A stretch of DNA of 64,000 nt, taken from positions 1,555,001 to 1,619,000 of the forward strand of contig NC_092048.1 in assembly GCF_003086295.3 (NCBI RefSeq). The letters run 5' to 3'. The translations under genes were made by a program, and so were the position numbers. The stretch is from Arachis hypogaea (taxonomy: Eukaryota; Streptophyta; Magnoliopsida; Fabales; Fabaceae). Shown here piece after piece: positions 35,625-46,580 of the stretch. The notes beneath the pieces were generated by a model that ran no database searches, was not told the DNA's origin, and saw only the letters and a program-made list of their open reading frames with translations. Numbering within the stretch: position 1 is the first letter of the stretch; the number at the start of each line of letters is the position of its first letter.

Positions 35625-35806
35625 ATATGGAACCAAAAGGTGATCAGCCAAAAAGTAAATAAAACCGTTTAATTATAATCACTTTTTGAATAATATGTTT
35701 GAAAACTGCTCCTAGGATTACGGATCACAAACCAAAACCTAATTTTTATAGAGCCCAGACACATTTTGGCTGGTTTTTGGCTGATATGCTTTTGGTTCCC
35801 TAGTTG
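35625..35806. repeat. About 180-bp MITE in the BAHD gene promoter
   Basis: The left end GGAACCAAAAGGTGATCAGC is the imperfect reverse complement of the right end GCTGATATGCTTTTGGTTCC. The AGCCAAAAA motif repeats near both ends. It ends about 90 bp before the coding start of the acyltransferase, just upstream of the TATA-like box. Confidence 0.7.
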
Positions 35807-35826
35807 TTCTCTTAAAAATATTGTGT

Positions 35827-35836
35827 GTATATATTC
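35827..35836 (+). promoter_or_regulatory. TATA box of the BAHD gene
   Basis: GTATATATTC lies about 62 bp before the ATG, giving a short leader of around 30-35 nt. It follows the promoter MITE directly. Confidence 0.5.
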
Positions 35837-35897
35837 AGGGCTATCATAGTGTGATATAGCAATCAACCAAGGTTTTAGGCACAGAGAGACTGAAACC

Positions 35898-37304
35898 ATG
35901 GTAACAATCTTAGGTACTCATACAGTGATCCCAAAAGAAGAAACTCCAAAGGGTCTTCTATGGCTATCAGACAACGACCAACTCTGGCGATGGAGTCATA
36001 CACCTTCAATCTACGTTTACAAGTCAAAACAGAACAACAACACTGTCCTCGTTGAGAGAATGCGAGATTCTCTCAGCGAGATTCTCGTTCATTACTATCC
36101 GTTGGCCGGGAGGCTCAACTGGACGGCCGGCGGTCGTTTGGAACTCGATTGCAACGCAAAGGGAGCCTTGCTTCTCGAGGCCGAATCCACGAAATCAATG
36201 GCGGAATACGGAGACTTCACACCAAACGAACCCGGCATCAAAGAACTCATCCCAGCCGTTGATTACTCTCGTCAAATGAACGAGCTTCCTTTGTTCTTGG
36301 CACAGGTGACGAAGTTCCACGGCGGCAATGGCGGTTTCGCAGTCGGAATCCTCTGGTCTCATCCGTTAGGCGACGGCCTGGCCGCCATTCGCTTCATCAA
36401 CTCATGGGCGAAGCTCACTCGAGGAGCCAAGTTAGATCCAAGTGAGCTTCCGTTTCTCGACCGAACGGCGCTCAAATCAACTGAGCTATTAACTCCACCC
36501 CGGTTCGACCACCGGGAGTTCAAGCCTCTCCCGCTCATCCTCGGAAGAACCGACAATATCGAAGAGCAAAAGAAGAAGACGACCTTCGCGTTGTTAAAAC
36601 TCACATCAGAACACGTCCAGAAGCTCAAAAAGAATGCAATCGTAACCGCAAACGGAAACGGTAACGGTAACGGTCCTCATAACGAATCTCAGAGACCGTA
36701 CAGCAGATTCGAAGTTATCAGCGCGCATATATGGAGATGCGCTTGCAAAGCTCGTAATCTTAAAGAGAATCAACCAACGGTGGTTAAATTCAACGTCGAT
36801 ATACGAAACAGAATGAATCCGCCACTTCCTCAAAACTACTTCGGAAACGCGTTGGGTCCGACGGTTACGCCAACTTGCTACCTCAAAGAAATCACCACTC
36901 AACCGATTAGTTACGCGGCGCAGAAAATAAGAGAAGCCGTTAAGAAAGTGTCGAATCACGAGTTTGTTAAATCACAAATGGATTACGTGGCAGGGTTTGA
37001 AAACCGTTGGGATCTGATTAGGACACCGTACTTGGAGAAAGGTGAGTATAGAGCTGATGTGCCTTTCTTTGGGAATCCTAATATTATACTTGGAAGTTGG
37101 ATGAGTATGCCGTTTTATGAAGCTGATTTTGGGTTGGGGAAACCGTTTTATTTTGGTCCTGGTGGTGTGTGCCCTTATGATAGAGCTGTTATTGCTCTAA
37201 TGCCAGATGAAGATGGTGATAATGGATATGCTGTGGTGGTGTACATGCATTTTCAGGTGGAACACATGAAAGATTTCATCAAGTACTTTTGGGAAGATAT
37301 TTGA
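35898..37304 (+). CDS. BAHD acyltransferase, spermidine hydroxycinnamoyl transferase-like
   Basis: One uninterrupted exon encodes 468 residues, the usual BAHD size. The catalytic HxxxD motif is HPLGD at 155-159. The structural DFGWG motif is present as DFGLG at 410-414, with Trp replaced by Leu. The conserved block YYPLAGRL is at 66-73. YSRFEVISAHIWRCACKAR (268-286) and GNALGPTVTPT fit the clade that uses spermidine or related amine acceptors with hydroxycinnamoyl-CoA. A low-complexity (GN)n tract lies at 252-259 in the crossover loop. BAHD enzymes are cytosolic and use acyl-CoA donors. The acceptor here is inference. Codon use is richer in GC than the neighbouring P450s. It is the only plus-strand gene within the P450 array and has no paralogue in the window. 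Confidence 0.9.
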   Translation: MVTILGTHTVIPKEETPKGLLWLSDNDQLWRWSHTPSIYVYKSKQNNNTVLVERMRDSLSEILVHYYPLAGRLNWTAGGRLELDCNAKGALLLEAESTKSMAEYGDFTPNEPGIKELIPAVDYSRQMNELPLFLAQVTKFHGGNGGFAVGILWSHPLGDGLAAIRFINSWAKLTRGAKLDPSELPFLDRTALKSTELLTPPRFDHREFKPLPLILGRTDNIEEQKKKTTFALLKLTSEHVQKLKKNAIVTANGNGNGNGPHNESQRPYSRFEVISAHIWRCACKARNLKENQPTVVKFNVDIRNRMNPPLPQNYFGNALGPTVTPTCYLKEITTQPISYAAQKIREAVKKVSNHEFVKSQMDYVAGFENRWDLIRTPYLEKGEYRADVPFFGNPNIILGSWMSMPFYEADFGLGKPFYFGPGGVCPYDRAVIALMPDEDGDNGYAVVVYMHFQVEHMKDFIKYFWEDI

Positions 37305-38119
37305 AAATTAAGAGATAGCTAGCTCTTTCAAAATAATTTAATCTACCTATTGATTCACTAGCTAGTGTGATAAAATTCAGTTTTCTAGAATTGAGTTATG
37401 TTATTATTTTCATGCACTTTTGTATTTCCAACGGAAACAAATATTCGATATTCAAATTTAACAAAATAAAGTTTATTATTAATGCATTTCATATTATATT
37501 TGTGGTTGAAATTAATTGTTATAGTATATGTGCCTCTCCCTCTTCCTTCTTCTATTTGACTTGTGCTAGGGAACTTTTTCTTTTCCAAATAAAGATGTAA
37601 AAAAGTGACCTTTTCTTTTTTCTTATTTGATTTTGCCAGGTTGTCATCTCATTGATAGTTGTCTGCTAGAGTTGATAGATGTTTTAGATTAAATAAATTG
37701 AGATGGATCTGTATTTATGACACTTGCAAGCATATTAAAGAATAAATGGTCTATTTCCATGCCTTATATTTAATTTGAGGATATTATGGGTAAAGCAAAT
37801 AATGTAGTTCAACTTTGTATAGTTTGTTCTGATACAATGATACATAAAGGCCATAATAAATAAAATAAAATAAAATGGAATGGAAGAAAAAGAACGTGTA
37901 CGGCTTAGGAAGCAGAAAAAATAAAATAATATTTCCTAGCTAGGGTAGTGTCACATAATTAATTATAATAAAACAAAAAAAAAAATGTGGCCCACACATA
38001 ATTATTCTTAATTTCTTTCCCTGTCTTGCCTAGCAGTGATCGTTGTTTTGTGTGAAGCTCCAATTATGTTACCCACTCCATTCTCGATTAAATGCACATA
38101 AACACAAACTTACCCTAGA

Positions 38120-38215
38120 GTATTCAGTACGCAGTTTGGTATGGGCGTAAGATATGAATTTAATGACTGTGACGCTATGCAGATCACTTATGTCTATGTC
38201 GTGTAATTAATAGAC
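38120..38215 (-). pseudogene. Relic of a P450 3' coding end
   Basis: TTTGGTATGGGCGTAAGATATG, then GTGACGCTATGCAGATCACT and TATGTCTATGTCGTGTAAT, align with the last about 90 bases of the P450 coding sequence (compare 16165-16250, with GGTATGGGTTGAACATGAAG and TCACTCATGTCTACGTCATG). Several substitutions and a deletion of about 11 bases are needed. No upstream heme-loop or I-helix sequence was found beside it. It is a small, eroded remnant of a further copy, in the same orientation as the live genes. Confidence 0.65.
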
Positions 38216-39497
38216 TAATAATCGTTTTCCAGTATGATCACAGAGGTGGGGCACTGATATAAGTTTTCGCACTTTTCGATGCGTATATACCTTGCTTTAT
38301 TCCATACGAAACCTAACAACTTATGCAGCAGGATGCTTCCTTGAATTAATGTGTTTGTATATTAAGAATATTTTAGGAGACACTCTATTATATAGATTAA
38401 AGTTGTATAGAGAAAATATAATTTTTTTATAATTATTTTTTATTATTTTATTATTATTCAAAATATAGATCCTAACTTTTTTTAATTTCTCTTTCATTTC
38501 ATACAAAAAAAAATCTATAAACTTACATCTTTACCATATAATTCACCATATTTTAGATATAATATTTATTTAATATTTATTTGATACATATATTTTTTCA
38601 TATACCTTTAAACATATTTCAATAATATTATATATTAATCGTATCTAATTTTATTTTTAATTTATATTTTTAAAATAAAATTAAAAATAATATATATTAT
38701 TATTTATTATCAATTAAAAATTTATTTTATATAATTAAAAAATATTAAAATATTATTATAATTGATATAAAAAATACTCTATATTTATATATAAGTTATA
38801 TCCTCATATATCTTATAAAAAATTAAAATTTGCGTATCCGCATATATCCCATGTTATTTCTAATAAAACTATGCATCTTAATTTATCGCACAAAGTTGAA
38901 TTATTTTAAAACATAAATTCTTAATTTTAAATAATTTTAATAATATAAAAATAAAATATAAATTTAAAATATCAATTAATATTATTGATAGAAAATATTA
39001 AAATTTATTTATTTTGTATTTTAATAACACATTAATTTTATAAATTAAAATTTTTTTATTAAAAATATTAAAAATTATTTATTAATAATAAATTTATCAT
39101 GTGTCCTAAAAACACATATTATTACCATATTAATTTGTTAACCTTTTTTTATTTTAATGACTTATGACTTTGTGTATCTTTAACTTGATTTGGTTACGTA
39201 CGAAATCAAGCCATGCTCGATCAATTTTCTAAGAATTTTTACGAATTCGAGCAAGGAAAAAAAATTATGAACTAATATTTTAAGCTAATAATGAACTACT
39301 ATTTTTTTTCTTTAAATTTTTCACTTCATTTAATCTACACTCATTTTTACTTTATTAGACTTACTATTAGTTAAAAGAAAAAAATTTCCCTACTAACACG
39401 AGAACTTTTTATTTTTAATATTGGAATGGTAGTGATGTTTTTTTTAAATGTAGATTGTTGGGATGTTATACTCAAATGTGGAATCATTTAACTAGAG

Positions 39498-39660
39498 AAA
39501 TAGAAATCGGACCGTCCGATTTATTAGAGGTACAGAAATCGAACCGTCTGATTTTTAGAGATACACAAATCGGACCGTCTGATTTGTAGAGATACATAAA
39601 TCGGACCGTCCGATTTATGTTAAAAAAAATTAAAAAATTTTAAGTACAGAAATCAGACCT
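39498..39660. repeat. Tandem array of 31-bp units, each an imperfect palindrome
   Basis: Four units, with a weaker fifth, have the form AGAGATACA-N-AAATCGGACCGTCYGATTT. The starts are near 39498, 39526, 39557 and 39588, with a decayed copy near 39642. Each core, AAATCGGACCGTCCGATTT, is close to self-complementary. There are no spacers and no coding sequence. Confidence 0.8.
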
Positions 39661-40119
39661 AAAAATTTGTGTACTTTCCACAATCTTAAAAAACAACAAA
39701 AAAAATACAATGTTAAAGTATATCACAAATTTTACTTTCATAAAAAAAATTAGCCACTTGGCGTGTACATACATGACCCTTTTTTTTTCTTTTTTTAATA
39801 TCATCATTTCCTTGTTTTCATAGTTGTTGTGCTTGGGAATTGATATTTTAAAATAGATATATTTGGAACTTCACAATCACATGGCATTACTAGTGTAAAG
39901 AGCCCGTGCCGTCTATGGCTTATACTGTTTAATTTGTACATATTATAAGCAAGGCAACACATCTTTTATATATAATAATAAGCATATATATAGTGTTTGT
40001 ATAAATTTAAGAAAGAGGTTAGGTGTAATCTACAGGACTTTTCTTTAAATAATAAATTAAAATTTATATTTATACTTATATATTTTTTAAAATTATATAT
40101 ACTTTTGTACTGTATTATT

Positions 40120-40172
40120 TATTTTTTATATATATAGTACATACTGTAAATAAATAAATAAATAAATAAATA
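40120..40172. repeat. AAAT-type microsatellite
   Basis: Seven or so tandem AAAT units lie near 40149-40172, next to TATATATA. Confidence 0.7.
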
Positions 40173-40424
40173 ATATATAATTATTTTATTTACAGTGATA
40201 ATGAGATAAATAATATAATATAAATATATTAACAATTTAAAAAATGTATAAGTATAAATATAAAATTTAATTAATTTATTTTTTTAAAAAGCTTGTAATA
40301 ATCTACTTGAGTTGGTTGGATCATTTTTTTGAATATGAGAAACATGTGTGTGTTGTGTATTATTGTGGAAAATGTGAGTGTTAGACATGGACGTGGGAAC
40401 AATTTTTTCTAAAACAGGATGAAG

Positions 40425-40570
40425 AAATCGGATCATTTGATTTTTTTGTAAAAAAAAAAAAAAAACTTACTAATCGGACAATCCGATTAGTGTAGAAGAG
40501 GAAATTTAAATTTTGATGAAGGTAATTGAAGAATCCGATTTGTGTACTAAAAAATCGGACGATCCAATTT
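40425..40570. repeat. Second patch of CGGAC..TCCGAT palindromes
   Basis: Degenerate versions of the same core occur here: AAATCGGATCATTTGATTT, CTAATCGGACAATCCGATTAG and AAAAATCGGACGATCCAATTTTT. They suggest the array at 39.5 kb is one edge of a larger element, with this as the other part. Confidence 0.55.
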
Positions 40571-43500
40571 TTGTTCCTAACACCATAATTACGTAAAACA
40601 CCTGTACATTTCATATTTACGTTCTATACCTTCCCCCTCCAATGTCTAAATTAAAAAGTGTATGTGGGATCACAATAAAATGTAAACTTAACAATCTCTT
40701 TTTCATCTTTTGACCCTGTGCTCAAATATTGGCACATTTTTTTATATAGCAAAAGAAAAACGTTGAATATTTTATTTTACTATTTTTTTTCTCATGAAAA
40801 ACGTAAATGATAATGATTGGGTTATAATATATATATATAAAGCCACGTCTCTAGTGGCTACGTTTTTTAGGCGACACCTATAGACAGACATGTTGGATTC
40901 ATTAAAATGAAAGTGACACATAGGGTGGACCTTTCATAATAAATTGCCTCAAATGATGAATCAAATTAATTAACTACCACTGACCAAAAAATAAAAATGA
41001 GTTTAATTATTAATGTTTAATGGGGCTGGCATGGAAAAAGATCATGGAGCATGGAGGTCCTTGTACTTTTTTTTATGTGGTGTGTTATTTATAATAAAAA
41101 TAAGAATGTGAATGAATTATAATAAAAATAAGAGAAGAAGAAGGAGACAAAACAACAATATTGTCAACAACTTTGTTAAAAAAAACTACATAGAAGAAGA
41201 AGTAGTGTGAAAAAAAAAAATTACATTTAACAAACTTTACTTAATTAAACTTGGTTTAAAAATTAGTTTGTCGGCTAAATTTATTGAATATTAGATCGTG
41301 TTCCATATGCTCAGATAATTAACTTGCGAATCTGATCATTAATTTAAATCCAACTCCCCATAAATGTGTGTTTGAATTATGTTTGTAAATGAAAATTTGT
41401 ATAAAATTAAATTTGTCAAATTAATTTTAATTAAAAGTGAGTTGATATTAATATAATTTATGTTTGATAATTTTTATTTAAAATAGTTTATAGTAAATTA
41501 AATATTATTGTTTGAATTACATTATTTAAAATTATTTTTAGATAAAAAATTATAAAAAAGACATAAATTTAAATAATTATTTTATATTATTTTATAATTT
41601 TATTTTAAATATTTAAATAAATTTTAATATTTTTTTAATATTCTCAGTATTTTTTACTCTAATAGAATTAATAAAATCATAATATAAAACAAAAAAAATA
41701 TTTCATACAAAAAAAAAAACAATAACAATTAAAAAATTTATATAAACAAAAAATAATATGCATGGAAGAGTATTGAAAAAAAAAATCATAAAATCAGTAA
41801 TAAATATATGAATAATGAAAAACACAATTGGTATATAAAAATTTTTTTCACTCCAATATGAAAAAGTGAACACAAGAGTAAGAATTTGTAGCTTTTGATA
41901 AAGGTGAGTTGAAGAATAGAATCACTTCTGTATTTAGATGATAAAAAAATTGCCAAACATATAAATAAAGTATTTAAGAAATTCAAACGCATTTTTCTCT
42001 TCTCTAATGCATTTGCCAACCACACCCTAAGTTTTACTGTTTCGTTAGACTTACTGTCTTTCTTAATTTAATTTAGAATTTAGCTAATATGTATTTTAAG
42101 GATATCTACTTAGATTATTATTAATAAAAATTTTTAAATACTTTTATTTAATAAATATATTAAAATTTAAATTTTTATATTTTTAATAATATTTTTTTTA
42201 ATTTATAAATTTAATATATACTTCTAGAATACCATAGATAAATCCTTTAATTTAATCCCATTGTTGGCCCTCTCTTAAATTTAATTTTCTTTGGAAGTGG
42301 GCCTTGGTCTCCTTGATCTTCCCACACTTGGAAGACAGGGTTGAGATCGGGAATGTAAAAAATGTTATCTTAAGGGGTTTTAATAAAATTTAAGTTTTGT
42401 CAATGTGTTTTAAAAGTATATTTTAAAATTTTTATAAAATCTGCAAACCGTGTTAGAAAGAACAAAGATCCCCATGATCCTTTTCAACGACCAAAAAAAA
42501 AAAAGAGAGGTAGTTTATTCTTTATTGTGTTTAATTCAATTAAGCGAAGAGAGTTTGAATTTTGTATCTTCCAATAATGCTATTTCTCTTATAGTGAATG
42601 GTATGATGCCTTTAAAATGATGTCTAATTTATTAAAAAAAGCAAATAGATAATATTTAATAAATTTTAAATATTTTATTTTTTATTTTAAATATTTTATT
42701 TTTTATCTTTAAAAGTAAATTAGATAATTTAAGCACCATAATAAAAAACACCATAGAACTCACCTACTCTTATATATGTAAGGTTCGTTTGTTGGTGTTG
42801 TGGATTAGGCTTAGTCTTATCTCATTATTTTTTTTTTTACTATTAAGTTACAATTTCAACTAAAAAACAGAAGAAACGTAAAAGAAACTGATCTTTAATT
42901 AATTAAAATTTTTTTAGTATTATCATCAAAAATAAATAATCAATCAAAACTAATCAAGTCAAAGTCAAACACAAAACATCTTACATCAACATCAAAGCAA
43001 GACTTAAAAAATTACAAAAACACAAAAAAAAAAAAACAACTAAAACATAAAAAAGAGTTTATCCCCACTTAAATTTAAACACACTAAATATTTACCTTTG
43101 AGCTACTAACATAGCAAGATTTTTATCTTTCAAAAAATTCATAGACTTTCAATGATAAGTACTAAATCAAATATTCATATCTTATCTTCATGCAGAAATT
43201 AACACTCATAATAATAGAAGTTATTCACATCAAATGCATTATCTCCTCTTAACATCCTTCATTGACATATTTTCTTTGCTAACACCAAACAATATCCTCT
43301 CCTTATATATATAAGCCATTATTCCATACACTTCTGCCAAATAGTATATCTAATTCCAGAGTCATAGTTCCAAGTTAAGAGGAGTTAAACATTTCACTTT
43401 ATATATCATATAGCAGATAACAATCTTGGTTTACGTTCTTTTATTTTCATCCATGTATACTATCTTTTTTTGATAAAATTAAAAATTATTATACCATGTT

Positions 43501-44859
43501 AATATTCTCATAGTTTTTTATACTCTTGCAATGCTTCTCCACTTATTTATTTATGTGGCTAAAATTTCTTAATACTCCATACTTAATTTTTAATGATTCA
43601 AGACTTTTTATCAAGTTTATCAATCTATTTTGTTCAAAATTGAGATATCAATTCTTGAAGTTTTTGTTTGTTGACCAATGTATCAAGATTTGACTCATGG
43701 TAACAATGACAAGCTCTTCTACTATTATTATAGCTTCTTCAAAAATAAATTGCACAACATTTTTTATTCTTTCTACCTTTATTGCAATATTTTTTCTAAC
43801 ACCCAAGAACTCACATAAAAACACCAAAAAAGATTATTTGAATTGAGAAAATAACCTCCCAAACCCATTATTTTGTTTGGAAAAAAAAGTTTGGGAGAAA
43901 AACGAAATAAATAAATAAACAGATTAATTTTCTAAATGCATATTACAAAAAAAACTTTCAAAATACTATTTTCTTCAATAATATAAAGTTTCACAAAAAT
44001 TTTCAAGTAATAAAAGGTGAACTCTCAATTTTTTTCCTTTTTCTTGTTGTTGGATATCTCGTTCGTACACATATTTTTTTTTTGTTTTTCGAGCCTACAG
44101 AGAGTTACAGACAGAATTCGAAAAGGTTAAATCTTTGATGATTTTATCATACATAATTGAGTTACGAAAATTTCTAGATAAATATTCTACATCTGAATTA
44201 AAATTTTTTTTGTTAAAAAATCTCTTATAAAAATCATACTAAAAAAAGAAACAAAAGTAATATAAAAACTACAAACCCTAATAACTAATTATCTTCTTCC
44301 TAAAACTACACAGTACCCCTCAAGTTCAATTCTCCTTTGTTATGAAGTCATTTTTTCAAAAAGTCTAAATTAAAAGAAAAAAAAGTACATAAATATTTAT
44401 ATTTTTAATACAATTTTTCGTATAAAAGTTTTATTTTAAATTTGTATGAATTTTAATTTTTATGTATGTTTTTTTATTTATTTATGCTAAATTATTTTTT
44501 TTAGATCAACAAAAATTGAATTTTAGATCTTTAAATTATAAAAACTCAGATATTTTACCGTAAAATTGCTTCATTAATTCTTCAATATATTGTCGCTAAT
44601 AATCTAGTACAACTCACTTGTAGATCATTTTATTAGTTGTGTGCACGTGGATAATTAAGTTAACATAATTCGTTGTCTTGTAAGACCTTAATTTTTATTA
44701 CAATATTACATTATATTAAATATTGCTCAAGCTAACAATATTCTATGTTCGGGAATATGTTTTATTTCCACCTTAAAATTTTACCATTTTTATGTTTAAT
44801 TAACTTAATTAGTATGTATACAGAAAAAAACATGTATCTACTACTACTTTGATAATTGA

Positions 44860-45250
44860 TGGGAGTGTTACCAAAACATAATCTGATTTGGTTAGTTATA
44901 AGAGAGATTCGGTTACTTAGTCAGCAAGGCATCCAATAAAAGGTAACTAACTCTTTATTGATTGTTCATCCGATTCTAATTCGTTGAAGTAATCTTCAGA
45001 GATAGGTATCCTCTTCCTTTCAATTTGAGAAATCTTTTTCTTATATCTTACCAACTCTTTTGTTGGTTTTCATAATGAGAATTCTAACTCAGATTTACGT
45101 AACTTTTCTCCGTTGTCTTGGCTATCAAATTCAGGAACTATGAATTAATCGAAGATTGGAACATCGAACGTCTTAGTTCTTTATATACTGCATTGTAACA
45201 TTCTTTTACAATAACTAATAAGAACAATCATACAATTCAGTTTCTCTTCT
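44860..45250 (+). mobile_element. Possible solo LTR or LTR fragment
   Basis: The segment starts TGATGGGAGTGTTACCAAAA, which resembles the start of plant Copia-type LTRs. It contains a TATA-like TTTATATACTGCATTG followed by a CT-rich 3' portion, the layout of an LTR promoter. No second LTR, primer site or clear 5-bp duplication was found. Confidence 0.3.
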
Positions 45251-45285
45251 TCTTCATTCCTTCTTCATTTTTTTTTAATTAGTGT

Positions 45286-45560
45286 CACTACAAGAAAGAA
45301 GACATTAATGACATTTTTTTAAGATTTTACAACAGTTTCAAACCGTCACTAAATAAATTTGTAGTGCTTTAAAAATGAATACCTTTCAAGATGCCGACAA
45401 ACAAATTTGCAGTGATTTCTAACAACTCGTAGTATAATTGTTGCTATTTTTTTATTGGTCTTAAAAAATAAAATTACAGTAATCTTAAATTGCTGCAATT
45501 TATTTTTTTAAATTACGACAATTTTAAACTGCTGCAATTTTTTACATGATATTAAAATTA
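45286..45560 (+). mobile_element. Possible truncated CACTA-like end
   Basis: CACTACAAGAAA at 45286 is followed by repeats such as CCGTCACTAAAT, TTGTAGTG and TTGCAGTG in an AT-rich context. No opposite terminus CTTGTAGTG was found downstream. Confidence 0.4.
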
Positions 45561-46339
45561 AATTGATAATAAACTAAAATAATTTGTATTATTTTTTTTA
45601 CTATAAATTATACATGATTAATTAAAGTTAAGATAATTGCATAAGGGTACACTAAATCGACAATACTAAGTTCATAGTTAATTACAAATTGTTAACCACT
45701 ATCCTTAATCAAATTATTGCATAAAAAATTCACCATATAGAACCACTTATTTTCAAGCAATTAATATCACATATAATAACATACATAAATAACTGAAATG
45801 GATGAAAATCTAACAACTTCAAAACAAAAATGTATTAACAGACAAATGAATTGACACCTTTTGGTTAACTCCAACTAGATCTATAAAAAAAGATATGAGT
45901 AATTATTCATTTGTAGCTTTATCAAACTAACCTAATCTTTTATTAGTAGAATATTAGTTTATATATATTTTAGTTAGAATCATGAACACTTTAATATTTC
46001 ATTATTAGAATTACCATCGTATTAATCTTTCATGGTAAGAAAATGATAAATTACTCCAATAATAAGCAATTATTATTTCCTTGAGTTACCAAAACTAAAC
46101 ATTTATTAGTGGTACAAAAATGAAATATCACGTTCGTTTTATATATAACAAGCGAAAATGTTTGATAATAAAAAAATTTAACTAACCAAAATCAACCAAA
46201 ACTTGTTCTATTTAATATTCATTAATTACTACTACAACAATTAATAAATATAAATAAGACAAGTTTTAACTGTTTTTTTTTTATTTTTCTGTAGCATTAT
46301 CGATAATAAATTTCACCACCATACAAGAGAAACAAGGTA

Positions 46340-46475
46340 AAAACTCAGCTGAAGTCGACTTCATGTGAAGTTGATACCTGAAAGCTGTTATGAAAATTTA
46401 GTCAAATCAGTCAAATTATTTAACGGCTCTCAGGTATCAACTTCACGTAAAGTCGACTGTACCTGAGTTTCCACC
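46340..46475. repeat. About 135-bp MITE 3' of P450 copy 3
   Basis: AAACTCAGCTGAAGTCGACT, then TGAAGTTGATACCTGA, on the left pairs with the reverse complement of TCAGGTATCAACTTCACGTA, then AAGTCGACTGTACCTGAGTT, on the right. The stem is well preserved. A decayed relative lies at 205-342. Confidence 0.8.
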
Positions 46476-46580
46476 GAGAAACAAAGTCTATTACATGTAA
46501 CAAAGTTATTTCCACAATAAATAAGATAAAACAAAGTCTTAAAAATCATCAAGACCCTCACAAACATATCTTGATTTTAA

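Larger units (their letters stand above)
31640..35897. other. Long AT-rich intergenic stretch
   Basis: I see no supported full gene in 4.2 kb. The exceptions to plain AT-rich DNA are a GC-richer block at about 33235-33600 with a 34-codon open frame, and a MITE at 35625-35806 in front of the BAHD gene. Confidence 0.5.
37305..46580. other. 9.3 kb AT-rich intergenic stretch
   Basis: There is no intact gene. Items seen inside are listed separately: a P450 3'-end relic (38120-38215), a tandem palindrome array (39498-39660), a related patch (40425-40570), a possible LTR-like segment (44860-45250), a CACTA-like end (45286-45560) and a short MITE (46340-46475). The rest, especially 41.2-44.8 kb, is AT-rich with homopolymer runs and nothing I can name. 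Confidence 0.5.

Noticed and set aside
39498..39660. CRISPR-like array
   Set aside because: The repeats are tandem without unique spacers, and the window is plant nuclear DNA.
42290..42360. GC-richer patch with GGGCCTTGGTCTCCTTGATC
   Set aside because: It is too short and isolated to assign. No frame, repeat or splice signal supports a feature.
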